Shown here one piece after another: positions 43,951-53,800 of a DNA stretch of 64,000 nt. The DNA is from Arcobacter sp. GTDB lineage: Bacteria > Campylobacterota > Campylobacteria > Campylobacterales > Arcobacteraceae. Where the stretch lies: NCBI GenBank assembly GCA_002869565.1, contig PKUJ01000027.1:318801-382800 (forward strand), in the 5' to 3' direction. Below the pieces are notes generated by a model. That model was not told the DNA's origin. It worked only from the letters and a program-made list of their open reading frames with translations, and ran no database searches. Position 1 is the stretch's first letter. Each line of letters begins with the position of its first letter. The translations under genes were made by a program, and so were the position numbers.

Positions 43951-43992
43951 ATATTCACAATATATTCATATATATTGTATAATATATTCATA
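43951..43992. promoter_or_regulatory. Palindrome and helically phased repeats before the universal stress gene
   Basis: ACAATATAT-TCAT-ATATATTGT (43957-43978) is a perfect dyad with nine-base arms. ATATTCA occurs at 43951, 43962 and 43984, i.e. 11 and 22 bases apart, and AATATATTCATA is repeated exactly at 43959 and 43981. The spacing of one and two helical turns suits cooperative binding of a dimeric regulator. AT-richness raises the chance level. Confidence 0.45.
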
Positions 43993-44110
43993 ATATAACA
44001 TGTTTTTTTCAAAAAGTATAGAAAAAATGTAAAAAGAATTGCTTTTATAGAAATTTTTTAAGTAAATTTTTTGTTTATTTATTTATACTACACTTTCAGT
44101 TAATTTTATA

Positions 44111-45004
44111 ATGGAGTATATTATTAAATCAAATTCAAATGCGTATAAATATGCTTTAATATCAGTTTTTTTATGGTCTACTGTTGCTACTGCTTTTAAA
44201 TATTCTCTTAAATATTTAAGTCCAGAAGAGTTAGTCTTATATTCATCTATTAGTTCTCTTTTAGTACTTTTTATAGTATTAGTTATAGAAAAAAAGTTGA
44301 ATTTGGTTTTAACTCATATAAAAAATAATTCTGTACTTATCTTAATTTTAGGTGCAATTAATCCTTTTTTATATTACCTAGTTTTATTTAGAGCTTACGA
44401 TTTACTACCAGCACAAGAAGCACAAGCTATCAACTATACGTGGGCTTTAATGTTAGCTTTTCTTTCTGTACCTTTACTTAAGCAGAAGCTAACTCTCTCA
44501 GATATAGTTGCGGGAATAGTTTGTTATTTCGGAGTTTTGATTATATCAACAAAAGGTGATCCTTTTGGATTGAATTTTTCTAATTTAGAAGGTGTTAGTT
44601 TTGCATTAATTAGTACAATTCTTTGGGCTTTATATTGGATATTTAATACAAAATCAAAAAGTGACCCTGTTGTAGGACTTTTTTGTAACTTTTTATTTGC
44701 ATTGCCTTTAATCCTTACTTACTATTTGTTAACTCAAGATATAGTAGTACCTAAAACAAATGGTCTTCTAGGTGCAATATATGTGGGCTTATTTGAAATG
44801 GGTATTACTTTTCTTTTTTGGCTAAAAGCTATGCAGAGTTCTGAAAATACATCTAAAATTGCAAATTTAATATTTATTTCACCATTTCTATCTTTAATAT
44901 TCATTTATTTTATAATTGGTGAAAAAATATATATGTCAACTTTATTTGGTCTTCTTGCAATTATTATAGGCTTATTTATACAACAATATAAAAGTTCTAA
45001 ATAA
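44111..45004 (+). CDS. EamA/DMT-family transporter
   Basis: 297 residues with about ten membrane segments in two EamA repeats (YALISVFLWSTVATAFKYSLKYLSPEELVLYS at the start, IGEKIYMSTLFGLLAIIIGLFIQQ at the end). A metabolite transporter of unknown substrate. It is clearly different from the EamA protein at 24348. It is divergent from the stress protein gene and followed by a 202-bp gap. Confidence 0.85.
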   Translation: MEYIIKSNSNAYKYALISVFLWSTVATAFKYSLKYLSPEELVLYSSISSLLVLFIVLVIEKKLNLVLTHIKNNSVLILILGAINPFLYYLVLFRAYDLLPAQEAQAINYTWALMLAFLSVPLLKQKLTLSDIVAGIVCYFGVLIISTKGDPFGLNFSNLEGVSFALISTILWALYWIFNTKSKSDPVVGLFCNFLFALPLILTYYLLTQDIVVPKTNGLLGAIYVGLFEMGITFLFWLKAMQSSENTSKIANLIFISPFLSLIFIYFIIGEKIYMSTLFGLLAIIIGLFIQQYKSSK

Positions 45005-45149
45005 TATACAACTTATCTACTTGGGATTAGATAAATAGCATCAAAATAGCATTTTTTATAAAATACTCTTTTTTAATCGAAATAGGCTAATTTTTATACA
45101 AATTTTAGCTAAAATTTAAGTTTCAGTTAAGTTTTAGTGTGCAAGAATC

Positions 45150-45155
45150 TATAAT
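45150..45155 (+). promoter_or_regulatory. Predicted -10 box of the ribbon-helix-helix gene
   Basis: TATAAT 51 bases before the ATG at 45207. The predicted start point (about 45162) coincides with the left edge of the 27-bp palindrome. Confidence 0.5.
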
Positions 45156-45160
45156 ATATA

Positions 45161-45187
45161 TTTAGTACTACTTTAAGTACTACTAAA
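45161..45187. promoter_or_regulatory. 27-bp palindromic operator candidate before the ribbon-helix-helix gene
   Basis: Around the central base 45174, twelve of thirteen symmetric base pairs match (TTTAGTA...TACTAAA outer arms and ACTTTAAGT core). It also contains AGTACTACT twice as direct repeats 12 bases apart (45164 and 45176). It covers the predicted transcription start. Direct repeats with dyad symmetry at this place are typical of operators bound by ribbon-helix-helix autorepressors. Confidence 0.6.
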
Positions 45188-45206
45188 ATAAAATTAGGAA
45201 AAGAAC

Positions 45207-45434
45207 ATGGCTAAACAAAAAAATTCTAGAACAGTTATTAAAAATGTTATTAGTAAACATACGAAAAAATATAAAAAAGAGATTTCCCAAGTTACTATCA
45301 AAATTGATAAAAAACTTGATAATGCTCTTATTATTCTTTCTTCTCAACTAAACATTTCAAAAAACAGACTTATTGAAGATATACTTAATGAAAGCGGTAT
45401 ATTAGAAGAAGTTGATGAAAACTATATAGGATAA
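45207..45434 (+). CDS. Small ribbon-helix-helix (CopG-like) DNA-binding protein
   Basis: 75 residues. A very basic N-terminus (residues 1-27) leads to a strand ISQVTIKIDKKL, then helices LDNALIILSSQLNI and SKNRLIEDILNES, the ribbon-helix-helix layout, and an acidic tail. It should bind DNA as a dimer. A strong AGGAAAAG ribosome site precedes the ATG. Its own promoter carries a near-perfect palindrome, so autoregulation is likely. It is followed four bases later by a gene of unknown function. Confidence 0.75.
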   Translation: MAKQKNSRTVIKNVISKHTKKYKKEISQVTIKIDKKLDNALIILSSQLNISKNRLIEDILNESGILEEVDENYIG

Positions 45435-45438
45435 TAAT

Positions 45439-46098
45439 ATGAACAAATTTCCTAATCAAGAAGATATTGTAAATGCAGTTTTAAAAGGTATTAGAACTGC
45501 CAAAGCAAATTATTCAAACTGGACATCAGATGAATTATATCTTTCTTATGCACCACCAAAATTTTTAACTATTCATGTTTCTCAAGAAATTGCAAAGTTA
45601 GATAATGCACCTGAAATTTTTATTGATGCAACAATTGCGGATATATTAAGATGCTCATTACCTAAAAGAGATGCATTTAGAGATTTTATGAAACAGAAGT
45701 ATTTAGCTCAAGATGTAATGTGTTTAACATTAGATGAGAGATTTGAGCATAAGACAGATAACGATTCTGTTTCAAAAGTTGTAATGAGTATAAAAAATGG
45801 TGTTAGAAATGTACAAGAAGAGTATAAAATTGAAGTAGAAAAAATGTGTAAAATGATTGAAAGAGATAAAAAAGAGGATTCAACTCTTGATTATGGTCTT
45901 TTTGCATTTTATTTAGATATTTCTAATTCTGCAAGAAAAAAATCACAAAAAAGATTAGATGAAATAATAGAGTCTTTTGACAAGATTGTATTAAATCATA
46001 AAAATCTAAAATCTAGTTTTAAAAGGGGGAATATACAAGTTATTGAAAACATCGGTGAATGGTGTGTGGGTTGTTATATTATAGAACCTACATTTTAA
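45439..46098 (+). CDS. Unknown 219-aa protein paired with a ribbon-helix-helix gene
   Basis: Not recognised. A soluble protein without signal peptide. The N-terminal part (NYSNWTSDELYLSYAPPKFLTIHVSQEIAKL) is followed by a mixed middle, a long charged helical region (about 110-190) and a C-terminal IGEWCVGCYIIEP with a CxxC-like pair. The four-base gap to the ribbon-helix-helix gene shows co-translation. It is followed 37 bp later by livJ/K without a visible terminator, so it may belong to the same transcript as the amino-acid transporter. Confidence 0.75.
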   Translation: MNKFPNQEDIVNAVLKGIRTAKANYSNWTSDELYLSYAPPKFLTIHVSQEIAKLDNAPEIFIDATIADILRCSLPKRDAFRDFMKQKYLAQDVMCLTLDERFEHKTDNDSVSKVVMSIKNGVRNVQEEYKIEVEKMCKMIERDKKEDSTLDYGLFAFYLDISNSARKKSQKRLDEIIESFDKIVLNHKNLKSSFKRGNIQVIENIGEWCVGCYIIEPTF

Positions 46099-46135
46099 AA
46101 CTATATTTAAAAATTAACTTTATAAAGGGAAATAA

Positions 46136-47260
46136 ATGAAATTAACAAAAATTGTAAGTGCTTTAGCACTAAGTACAGTAGTTGCTGCATCTTTGTATGC
46201 TGCAGATACAGTTAAAATAGGTGTACAAGCACCAATTACAGGAAAATACGCAAATGAGGGACAAAGTATTGATAACTTTGTAAAACTTATTGTTGATGAA
46301 AAAAATGCAGAAGGTGGTCTTTTAGGTAAACAAATTGAAGTTGTAACTTGTGATGATGAAGCAAAAGCTCAAAAAGCTGCGGTTTGTGCTAAAAAACTAG
46401 TAAATGCTGGTGTATTTGCTGTAATCGGTTCTTATACTTCTGGTGCAACTGAAGCTGCTCAAACTACTTATTATAGAAAAAAAGTTTTACAAACTTCTGA
46501 TGGTACTTCTGATTCTTTAATTGGAAAAAAATACTGGACTTTCTTTAGAAATTCATTCCCTAATTCATCACAAAGTGATTTTACAGCTGAATATATGATT
46601 AAAACTAAAAAATACAAAAATATTGTAGTTCTTTCTGATTATTCTTCATATTCAGCAGGTCTTGGGGATGCAACTGAAGCTTCAGTTAAAGCTCTTGGCG
46701 GAAATGTTGTATTTAGAGGAAAAGTTAAAGCTGGTACTCAAAACTTTACAGCAATGCTTACAAAAGTTAAAGCAATGAATCCTGATGTTATTTACTACTC
46801 TGGTTACTATACAGATGGTGGGTTAATTAGAGCTCAACAAAAACAATTACAAATTAATGCTGACTTTATTGGTGGAGATTCAAATGATAACCCTGATTTC
46901 TATAAATTAGCAGGTGCAGCAGCAGAAGGTACAGTTTTAATTAACTTCCCAACTCCTGAAATTTTACCTTATCCAGAAGCTAAAAAATATTTGGCAGCAT
47001 ATAAAGCAAGATTTAAAATGGATCCTCCATCAATCTGGCCTGTTACTAATGCAGATGGTTTAAGAGCAGTTATTGAAGGTGTTGAAAAAACAAATTCTTT
47101 TGATACTAAAAAAATCTCTGATTATATTAGAAATACAATGAAGGATTTTGCAGGAATTACTGGACCATTTAATATTAGAGAAGATGGAGAAAGAGTTGGT
47201 GCTAAATTTGTTGTTTATAAAATGGCAAATGATGGTACAAAAAAAGTAGTTAGTGAATAA
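46136..47260 (+). CDS. livK: Branched-chain amino-acid ABC transporter substrate-binding protein
   Basis: 374 residues with a signal peptide (ending LYAAD near 23). KIGVQAPITGKYANEGQSI, VVTCDDEAKAQKAAVCAKKLV and the later VIYYSGYYTDGGLI segment are typical of type I periplasmic binding proteins of the Leu/Ile/Val type; the disulfide Cys pair near residues 79-90 is kept. It delivers amino acids to LivHMGF encoded next. Substrate range (branched-chain or broader) is unknown. The strong GGGAAA ribosome site suggests high expression. Confidence 0.9.
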   Translation: MKLTKIVSALALSTVVAASLYAADTVKIGVQAPITGKYANEGQSIDNFVKLIVDEKNAEGGLLGKQIEVVTCDDEAKAQKAAVCAKKLVNAGVFAVIGSYTSGATEAAQTTYYRKKVLQTSDGTSDSLIGKKYWTFFRNSFPNSSQSDFTAEYMIKTKKYKNIVVLSDYSSYSAGLGDATEASVKALGGNVVFRGKVKAGTQNFTAMLTKVKAMNPDVIYYSGYYTDGGLIRAQQKQLQINADFIGGDSNDNPDFYKLAGAAAEGTVLINFPTPEILPYPEAKKYLAAYKARFKMDPPSIWPVTNADGLRAVIEGVEKTNSFDTKKISDYIRNTMKDFAGITGPFNIREDGERVGAKFVVYKMANDGTKKVVSE

Positions 47261-47275
47261 TAAGGCAAAAAAATA

Positions 47276-48178
47276 ATGGATACTTTACTTCAACAGTTAA
47301 TAAATGGATTAACAGTAGGAAGTCTGTATGCATTAGTAGCTTTAGGATATACAATGGTTTACGGTGTGATGAAGTTAATTAACTTCGCACACGGTGACCT
47401 TGTTGCCTTTTCTGCTTATGTGGGACTGACTATTTTTACACAGTTTTATGGTTCGAATGCATTGTCTTTAGTGAATATTGTAATAGTATTTTCTCTAACT
47501 GCAATAGTTGTTGCTTTTATAGGTGTTCTTCTTGAGCGTCTAGCATATAGACCTTTAAGAACGGCACCAAGATTAAGTGCTGTAGTTTCAGCTTTAGGAG
47601 CTTCTTTAGTAATTCAAAATGGAATTATGCTAATTTGGGGTCCAAATATGGAAATTTTTCCAGCTGATGTTTTTCCTAGTACATCTTGGAATTTTGGTGG
47701 AGTGATTATTTCATTTACACAATTGATAATTTTAGCATTATCAGCAATTTTAATGGTTTCTCTCTATATATTCATTAATAAAACAAAAATGGGTACTGCA
47801 ATTAGAGCAACAGCCATAGATCAAGATGCTGCTAAGTTAATGGGTATTAATGTTAATAGAATCATTATGATTATTTTTATCGTGGGTTCTATGCTTGGTG
47901 CAATTGGTGGATTATTTATTGGTATTTATTATAGAGGACTAACATTTGATATGGGTTGGCTTTATGGTTTAAATGCATTTATTGCTGCAATTATTGGTGG
48001 TATTGGTTCAATTCCGGGAGCGATGCTTGGTGGATTATTACTTGGATTATTTAATGCTTTAATTTCAGGATATATTTCAACTACTTGGGCTGAGACATTT
48101 ACATTTATATTATTAATTATAATTTTAATTGTAAAACCTACTGGAATTCTTGGTGAAAAAACGGCGGAGAAAGTATAA
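47276..48178 (+). CDS. livH: Branched-chain amino-acid ABC transporter permease LivH
   Basis: 300 residues, polytopic. QLINGLTVGSLYALVALGYTMVYGVMKLINFAHGDL at the N-terminus and AIGGLFIGIYYRGLTFDMGWLYGLNAFIAAIIGGIGSIPGAMLGG near the C-terminus are the standard LivH motifs. It forms half of the membrane channel and overlaps livM by one base. Confidence 0.93.
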   Translation: MDTLLQQLINGLTVGSLYALVALGYTMVYGVMKLINFAHGDLVAFSAYVGLTIFTQFYGSNALSLVNIVIVFSLTAIVVAFIGVLLERLAYRPLRTAPRLSAVVSALGASLVIQNGIMLIWGPNMEIFPADVFPSTSWNFGGVIISFTQLIILALSAILMVSLYIFINKTKMGTAIRATAIDQDAAKLMGINVNRIIMIIFIVGSMLGAIGGLFIGIYYRGLTFDMGWLYGLNAFIAAIIGGIGSIPGAMLGGLLLGLFNALISGYISTTWAETFTFILLIIILIVKPTGILGEKTAEKV

Positions 48179-49134
48179 TGAATAAAACTACAATTATAGC
48201 TACACTTTTTATTGTGTTTATGGCACTTTTCCCGTTTATTGTTGATTCTGCTTGGTTAAGTATTGGAATTACATTTTTAGTTTTTGCAGTGGTTGCATTT
48301 TCTCAAGATATTATCTTAGGACGTGCAGGAATTTTTAATATGGGGCATGCGATATTCTTTGGAATGGGAGCTTACACAACTGCAATCTTAAATGTACATT
48401 TTGGTTTTGAAATTATTGCAACAATTCCATTTGCAATTATTATTCCTGTAATTTTTTCAATATTACTTGCAGGTCCAATTATCCATTTAAAAGGAGACTA
48501 TTTATTAGTTGCGACTATTGGATTTAATATTATTTTTGAACAAGTTTTATCAAATGATGTATTTGGTTTAACTGGTGGTCCTAATGGTATTTTTGGAATT
48601 GATGTGTTTAGAATTTTTGGTTATGAACTATTTTCTGATACTTCAATTTATTATCTAGCATATGCTTTATTAGTTGTTACATTACTAATTATTAGAAATT
48701 TAGATACTTCAGCATATGGAAGAGCTTTATATTACATTCATAAAGATGAAATAGCAGCTAAATCTATGGGAATTAATGTTTCTTATTACAAACTATTTGC
48801 ATTTGCACTTGGTGCTGCAATTGCTGGTGCGGCAGGTTCAGTTTTTGCTATTCAGTATTCAGCTGTATCTCCTGAGTCATTTAACTTTATGCAGTCAGTT
48901 ATGTTCTTTGCTATTGTACTTGTTGGTGGTTCAGCGTCATTACCAGGTATTATTATTGGTACTTTTGTAATGTTTGTATTACCAGAACTGTTTACAGAAT
49001 TTAAAGAATCAAGATATTTAATTTTTGGTGCTGCAATGGTATTAACAATGATCTTAAGACCAAATGGCGTTTGGCCCGCGAAATTTGGAAATATCCCAAA
49101 ATTTCTTAAAAAGAAAGCAAGGGAGGCAAAATAA
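48178..49134 (+). CDS. livM: Branched-chain amino-acid ABC transporter permease LivM
   Basis: 318 residues, polytopic. DIILGRAGIFNMGHAIFFGMGAYTTAIL, then GRALYYIHKDEIAAKSMGINVSYYKLFAFALGAAIAGAAG with the ATPase-contact EAA loop, and VLVGGSASLPGIIIG are typical of LivM. It pairs with LivH. It overlaps both neighbouring genes by one base. Confidence 0.93.
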   Translation: MNKTTIIATLFIVFMALFPFIVDSAWLSIGITFLVFAVVAFSQDIILGRAGIFNMGHAIFFGMGAYTTAILNVHFGFEIIATIPFAIIIPVIFSILLAGPIIHLKGDYLLVATIGFNIIFEQVLSNDVFGLTGGPNGIFGIDVFRIFGYELFSDTSIYYLAYALLVVTLLIIRNLDTSAYGRALYYIHKDEIAAKSMGINVSYYKLFAFALGAAIAGAAGSVFAIQYSAVSPESFNFMQSVMFFAIVLVGGSASLPGIIIGTFVMFVLPELFTEFKESRYLIFGAAMVLTMILRPNGVWPAKFGNIPKFLKKKAREAK

Positions 49135-49913
49135 TGGAATATGTATTAGAAATTGAAAATGTTTCAAAATTTTTCCATGGTTTAGTTGCAATTGATGATT
49201 TAACTATAAAAGTTAAACCAGGTCAAATATATGGAATTATTGGTCCAAATGGTGCAGGTAAAACTACACTATTTAACTGTGTAACTGGCATTTATACTCC
49301 TGAAAAAGGGACAATTAAATATAAAGGTGAAAAAATTACAGGTATGGAACCTCATAAAATTGCTCAAAGAGGAGTTTTAAGAACTTTTCAAAATATTCGT
49401 CTTTTTAAAGAGATGAGTGTTGCTGAAAATATTATTGCTGGTTGTCATACAAAGTCAGAACAAAAATGGTATCACTCAATTATTCATACTCCAGCATATA
49501 GAAGAGATGAAAAGAAACATTGGGAAAAAGTTGGCGAACTTATGGACTTTTTTGGATTAACTAAATATGCTAAAACTCCAGCAGGAGATTTATCATATGG
49601 GAATCAAAGAAAAATTGAAATGGCAAGAGCTCTTGCAGCTGATCCTGAAATTTTAATTTTAGATGAACCTGCTGCTGGATTAAATGAAAATGAGACAATT
49701 GAGTTAACAAATATCATTTTAAAAATTAAAGAGATGGGTCTTGGAATCATGATGATTGAGCATGATATGGATATGGTTATGAAATTAACTGATTACATTA
49801 CAGTTATTAATTTTGGAAAAGAGATTTCTCAAGGGCTTCCTGCTTTTGTACAAGGTGATCCAAAAGTTATTGAAGCTTATATTGGAACAGATGATGATGA
49901 GGAGGATGAGTAA
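49134..49913 (+). CDS. livG: Branched-chain amino-acid ABC transporter ATPase LivG
   Basis: 259 residues. Walker A GPNGAGKTT near residue 37, the family-specific RTFQNIRLFKEMSVAENI, signature LSYGNQRKIEMARAL, Walker B ILILDEPAAGLNENE and the histidine in IEHDMDMVM. LivG is the longer of the two ATPases. It ends in an acidic tail (DDDEEDE) and overlaps livF by one base. Confidence 0.93.
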   Translation: MEYVLEIENVSKFFHGLVAIDDLTIKVKPGQIYGIIGPNGAGKTTLFNCVTGIYTPEKGTIKYKGEKITGMEPHKIAQRGVLRTFQNIRLFKEMSVAENIIAGCHTKSEQKWYHSIIHTPAYRRDEKKHWEKVGELMDFFGLTKYAKTPAGDLSYGNQRKIEMARALAADPEILILDEPAAGLNENETIELTNIILKIKEMGLGIMMIEHDMDMVMKLTDYITVINFGKEISQGLPAFVQGDPKVIEAYIGTDDDEEDE

Positions 49914-50635
49914 TGGTAAATAATGAAATATTATTAGATATAAAAGACCTTCAAGTATCTTATGGAGCAATTGAAGCAATTAAAGGCATCTCTTTGCACG
50001 TTAAAAAAGGAGAAGTTGTTACAATTTTAGGTGCAAATGGTGCTGGAAAAACAACAACTTTACAAACAATTTCTGGACTTTTAAAACCAAAGTCTGGACA
50101 TATTATTTTTGATAAAAATGATATTACAAAATGTGAAGCGCACGATATTGTAAGTCTAGGTATGTCTCATTCTCCTGAAGGAAGAAGAGTTTTTGGAATC
50201 TTAACGGTTGAAGAAAACTTAATGATGGGTGCTTATACTTTAAAAGATCACGATAAAGAGACTTTAGAATGGATTTATGACATTCTTCCAAGACTTAAAG
50301 AAAGACGAAAGCAACTTGCAGGAACACTTTCAGGTGGTGAGCAACAAATGCTTGCAATTGGTAGGGCAATTATGTCAAAACCTAAACTGCTAATTTTAGA
50401 TGAACCATCATTAGGATTAGCTCCTATTTTAATAAAAGCTATTTTTAAAGCTGTAAAAGAGATTGCACAAAGTGGTGTAACTGTTTTATTAGTAGAACAA
50501 AATGCTAAAGCTGCATTAAAATTAGCTGATAGAGCATATGTTCTTGAAGTAGGGAAAATTACCCATGAAGGGACAGCTGAAGAGTTATTAAATTCTGAAA
50601 CTATTCAAGAAGCATATTTGGGTAAAAAACATTAA
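49913..50635 (+). CDS. livF: Branched-chain amino-acid ABC transporter ATPase LivF
   Basis: 240 residues. Walker A GANGAGKTT near residue 42, SHSPEGRRVFGILTVEENL, signature LSGGEQQMLAIGRA, Walker B LLILDEPSLGLAPI and LLVEQNAKAAL, all LivF-type. It is the last gene of the liv group and is followed by a large hairpin. Confidence 0.93.
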   Translation: MVNNEILLDIKDLQVSYGAIEAIKGISLHVKKGEVVTILGANGAGKTTTLQTISGLLKPKSGHIIFDKNDITKCEAHDIVSLGMSHSPEGRRVFGILTVEENLMMGAYTLKDHDKETLEWIYDILPRLKERRKQLAGTLSGGEQQMLAIGRAIMSKPKLLILDEPSLGLAPILIKAIFKAVKEIAQSGVTVLLVEQNAKAALKLADRAYVLEVGKITHEGTAEELLNSETIQEAYLGKKH

Positions 50636-50727
50636 TATGAGACATAAACGTAGATTACAATCAAAAGTACAAGATTTACATAAAGGCCAGGAAAATCCTT
50701 AATTAAAGTAGCAAGATTGCGATACTT

Positions 50728-50763
50728 AGTAGTTAAGCACATTTAAAAATGTGATTAACTACT
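50728..50763 (+). terminator. Hairpin after livF, probable terminator
   Basis: AGTAGTTAA-G-CACATT (50728-50743 region) pairs with AATGTG-A-TTAACTACT (50748-50763), a stem of about 15 bp with one G-A mismatch and a loop TAAA. A moderately T-rich tail follows. It lies 42 bp before putA and separates it from the liv genes. A leader-type regulatory hairpin is an alternative. Confidence 0.6.
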
Positions 50764-50804
50764 TAAATTAATTTAAAAAAACAATAAATTTTTAAGGACA
50801 ATAA

Positions 50805-53800
50805 ATGAAAAATGAAACAAAAATTATAAACTCAGCTGTAGAACTAGCAGAAAAATGGCAAAATAGAGCAACACAGCTTGTAAGTGATTTTGATAGAGAA
50901 TTCTATGTAAAAATGAATAAGATGTTAGATCATCCAAAGGATAAAGCTCTTTTAATAGAGTTAATGGACCAATGTTTTAGATGTGAAACAAATGCAAGAG
51001 TTGCAGATCAAATAATTTTCTTATTAGAGAAACATGGGATGGCTCACTTTTTTACAACTAAAGATAAAACACTTTTATGGTTATTCCAAAATTTTGGAAA
51101 GTTTTTACCAAATTTATCTGTTCCTATGTTTGTAAATCAAATAAGAGAAGACACAAAAACAGTGGTTATTAAAGGAGAAGAAGAGCCTTTTAATAAACAC
51201 TTAGTTATGAGAAAAGAAGAGGGTACGAGGGTTAATATTAACCTTATTGGGGAAGTAGTACTTGGTGAAGAAGAAGCAAGTGAAAGAATGGAAAAATATC
51301 TTAAAGCTTTAACTAATCCAAATATTGATTATATTTATATTAAGATATCAACTATTTATTCTCAAATTAATCCATTAAATTTTGAACATACAGTTCAAGT
51401 ACTTGTTGAAAAATTAACTAAAATTTATGAACAAGCACAAAAATTCCCATATATTGCTCCGGATGGAACAAAATCAAATAAATTTATTAACCTTGATATG
51501 GAAGAATACAGAGACTTAGCTATTACTGTTGAAGTATTCAAAAGAACATTAGATAAACCACAATTTAAAGATTTTTACGCAGGTATTGTTTTACAAGCTT
51601 ATGTCCCAGATTCATTTTTAGTACAAAAAGATTTATTAGCTTGGTCTAAAAATAGAGTAGATAATGGTGGCTCTCCAATCAAGTTTAGACTTGTAAAAGG
51701 TGCTAATATGGAGATGGAAGAGACTGAAGCTAGTCAAAAACATTGGGAAATGGTAACTTATACAGATAAATCAGATACAGATTCAAATTATAAAAGAATG
51801 GCAAGACATGCCCTTGATCCTGAAAATGCTAAATACATGCATATAGGAACTGCTTCTCACAACTTATTCGAACTAGCATATGCAACAACTTTAGCACAAG
51901 AGAATGGTACTATTGAATACCATACTTTAGAGATGCTAGAAGGTATGAGTGAAGCTGCTAGACTAGCTATTAAAGAGATTTCAAAATCTGTAATTTTATA
52001 TGCACCAACTGCTACAAAAGAGCAATTTACAAATGCAATAGCATACTTAGTAAGAAGACTTGATGAAAATACAGGTCCAGATAACTTTATTAGATACTCT
52101 TTTGGATTAACTGTTGGTTCAAAAGATTGGAATATGCAGAAAGAGTTATTTTTAAAATCTTTTGAAAATGAAAAAACTTCATTTGTAGGTGCAAAAAGAA
52201 CTCAAAATAGACTTACAGAAAAATGGGATGATTTTTCACATACATCATATGACACAAAAGAGTACCATGCAGAAGCAGATACAGATTTTATTTTACCAGC
52301 GAATCAAGAGTGGGCAAAAAACATTATCAAAAAATGGAAGTTTTCAAAAGATACTGAACATAAAATCACTCCAATTGTTGTTGGTGGTGAAGAGATTGTT
52401 GAAGATAGAAAAGTTGTTGAAGCTATTGATAAATGTCAAATTAAAGAAGGTGTATTAGCTGGTAAATTTGCAAATGCAAATGCTGAAGACCTTAAAAGAG
52501 CTGTTGAAGTAGCAAAGGCTGATGTTGATGGTTGGAGAAGTTTAACACATGAACAAAGACATTCTGCACTTAAACATGTTAGTAATAAATTAAAAGAAAG
52601 AAGAGATGACCTAATAGGTGTTGCTGCTGCTGAAGTTGGTAAAGTATTTACTGAAACTGATGTTGAAGTTTCTGAAGCAGTTGACTTTGTAGAGTTTTAT
52701 CCATATAGTGCAAACTATTTTGATAAATATGAAAATATAGAGTTCTCTGGTAAAGGTGTAGGTGTAGTTGTACCACCATGGAATTTCCCTGTTGCTATTC
52801 CATTAGGTGGAGTTGCTGCTTCCTTAGCTGCTGGTAATACAGTAATTATCAAACCTGCATCAGTTGCTGCTTTAACTGCATATGAGATGTGTAAATGTTT
52901 CTGGGATGCTGGTATTTCTAAAAATGTACTTCAATTTGTTCCTTGTCCAGGGGCACTTGCAGGTGAGCATTTAATTGCAAACAAAGATGTGGATTTTGTA
53001 ATTTTAACTGGTGGAGAAGATACAGCTGCAAGTATGTTAAAAACAAGACCAGATTTAATGTTAACAGCAGAAACTGGTGGAAAAGATGCAACTATTGTTA
53101 CAAATATGGCAGATAGAGAACAAGCAGTTAAAAATGTATGTTTAAGTGCATTTAATAACTCTGGTCAAAAATGTTCTGCTACTTCACTTTTAGTTTTAGA
53201 AGAAGAAGTTTATAATGATGAATCATTTAAAAAAGCTTTGGTTGATACTGCTCGTTCTATGAGTGTTGGTTCTATTTGGGATTTCAAAAATAGAATTGGT
53301 ACTTTAGCAAATCCTGTGTCTGGAAATCTTAAAAAAGCAATCTCTGAATTAGAAGGTAATGAAGAGTGGTTATTAGCTCCTGAATATGCAGAAGATAATA
53401 AATATATGTTAAAACCTGCAATAAAATGGGGAGTAAGTGAAGGAAACTTCATTCATATGAACGAACTTTTTGGACCAGTACTTGCCGTTGTAAAAGCAAA
53501 AGATTTAGCTCATGCAGTTAAAATTGTAAATGATACAGGATATGGATTAACTTCTGGTATTGAATCTCTTGATGAAAGAGAAGTAACATACTGGAAAGAA
53601 AACCTTAAAGCTGGAAATCTTTATGTAAATAGAGGAACAACTGGGGCAATTGTTCTTAGACAACCATTTGGTGGAATGGGTAAATCTGCAATTGGTGCAG
53701 GTAGAAAAGTTGGTATCTTTAATTATATTACTCAATTTGTTAATTTTACTGAAAAATCGGCACCTGTTTCTAAAAAAATATATAATACAGAATTAACACA

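Noticed and set aside
45207-46098. Firm toxin-antitoxin annotation for the ribbon-helix-helix pair
   Set aside because: The second protein has no recognisable toxin fold and is larger than most; kept only as a hypothesis.
50638-50703. 21-codon open frame starting ATG right after livF (MRHKRRLQ...)
   Set aside because: No ribosome site, very short, and immediately followed by a hairpin; I could not separate it from chance.
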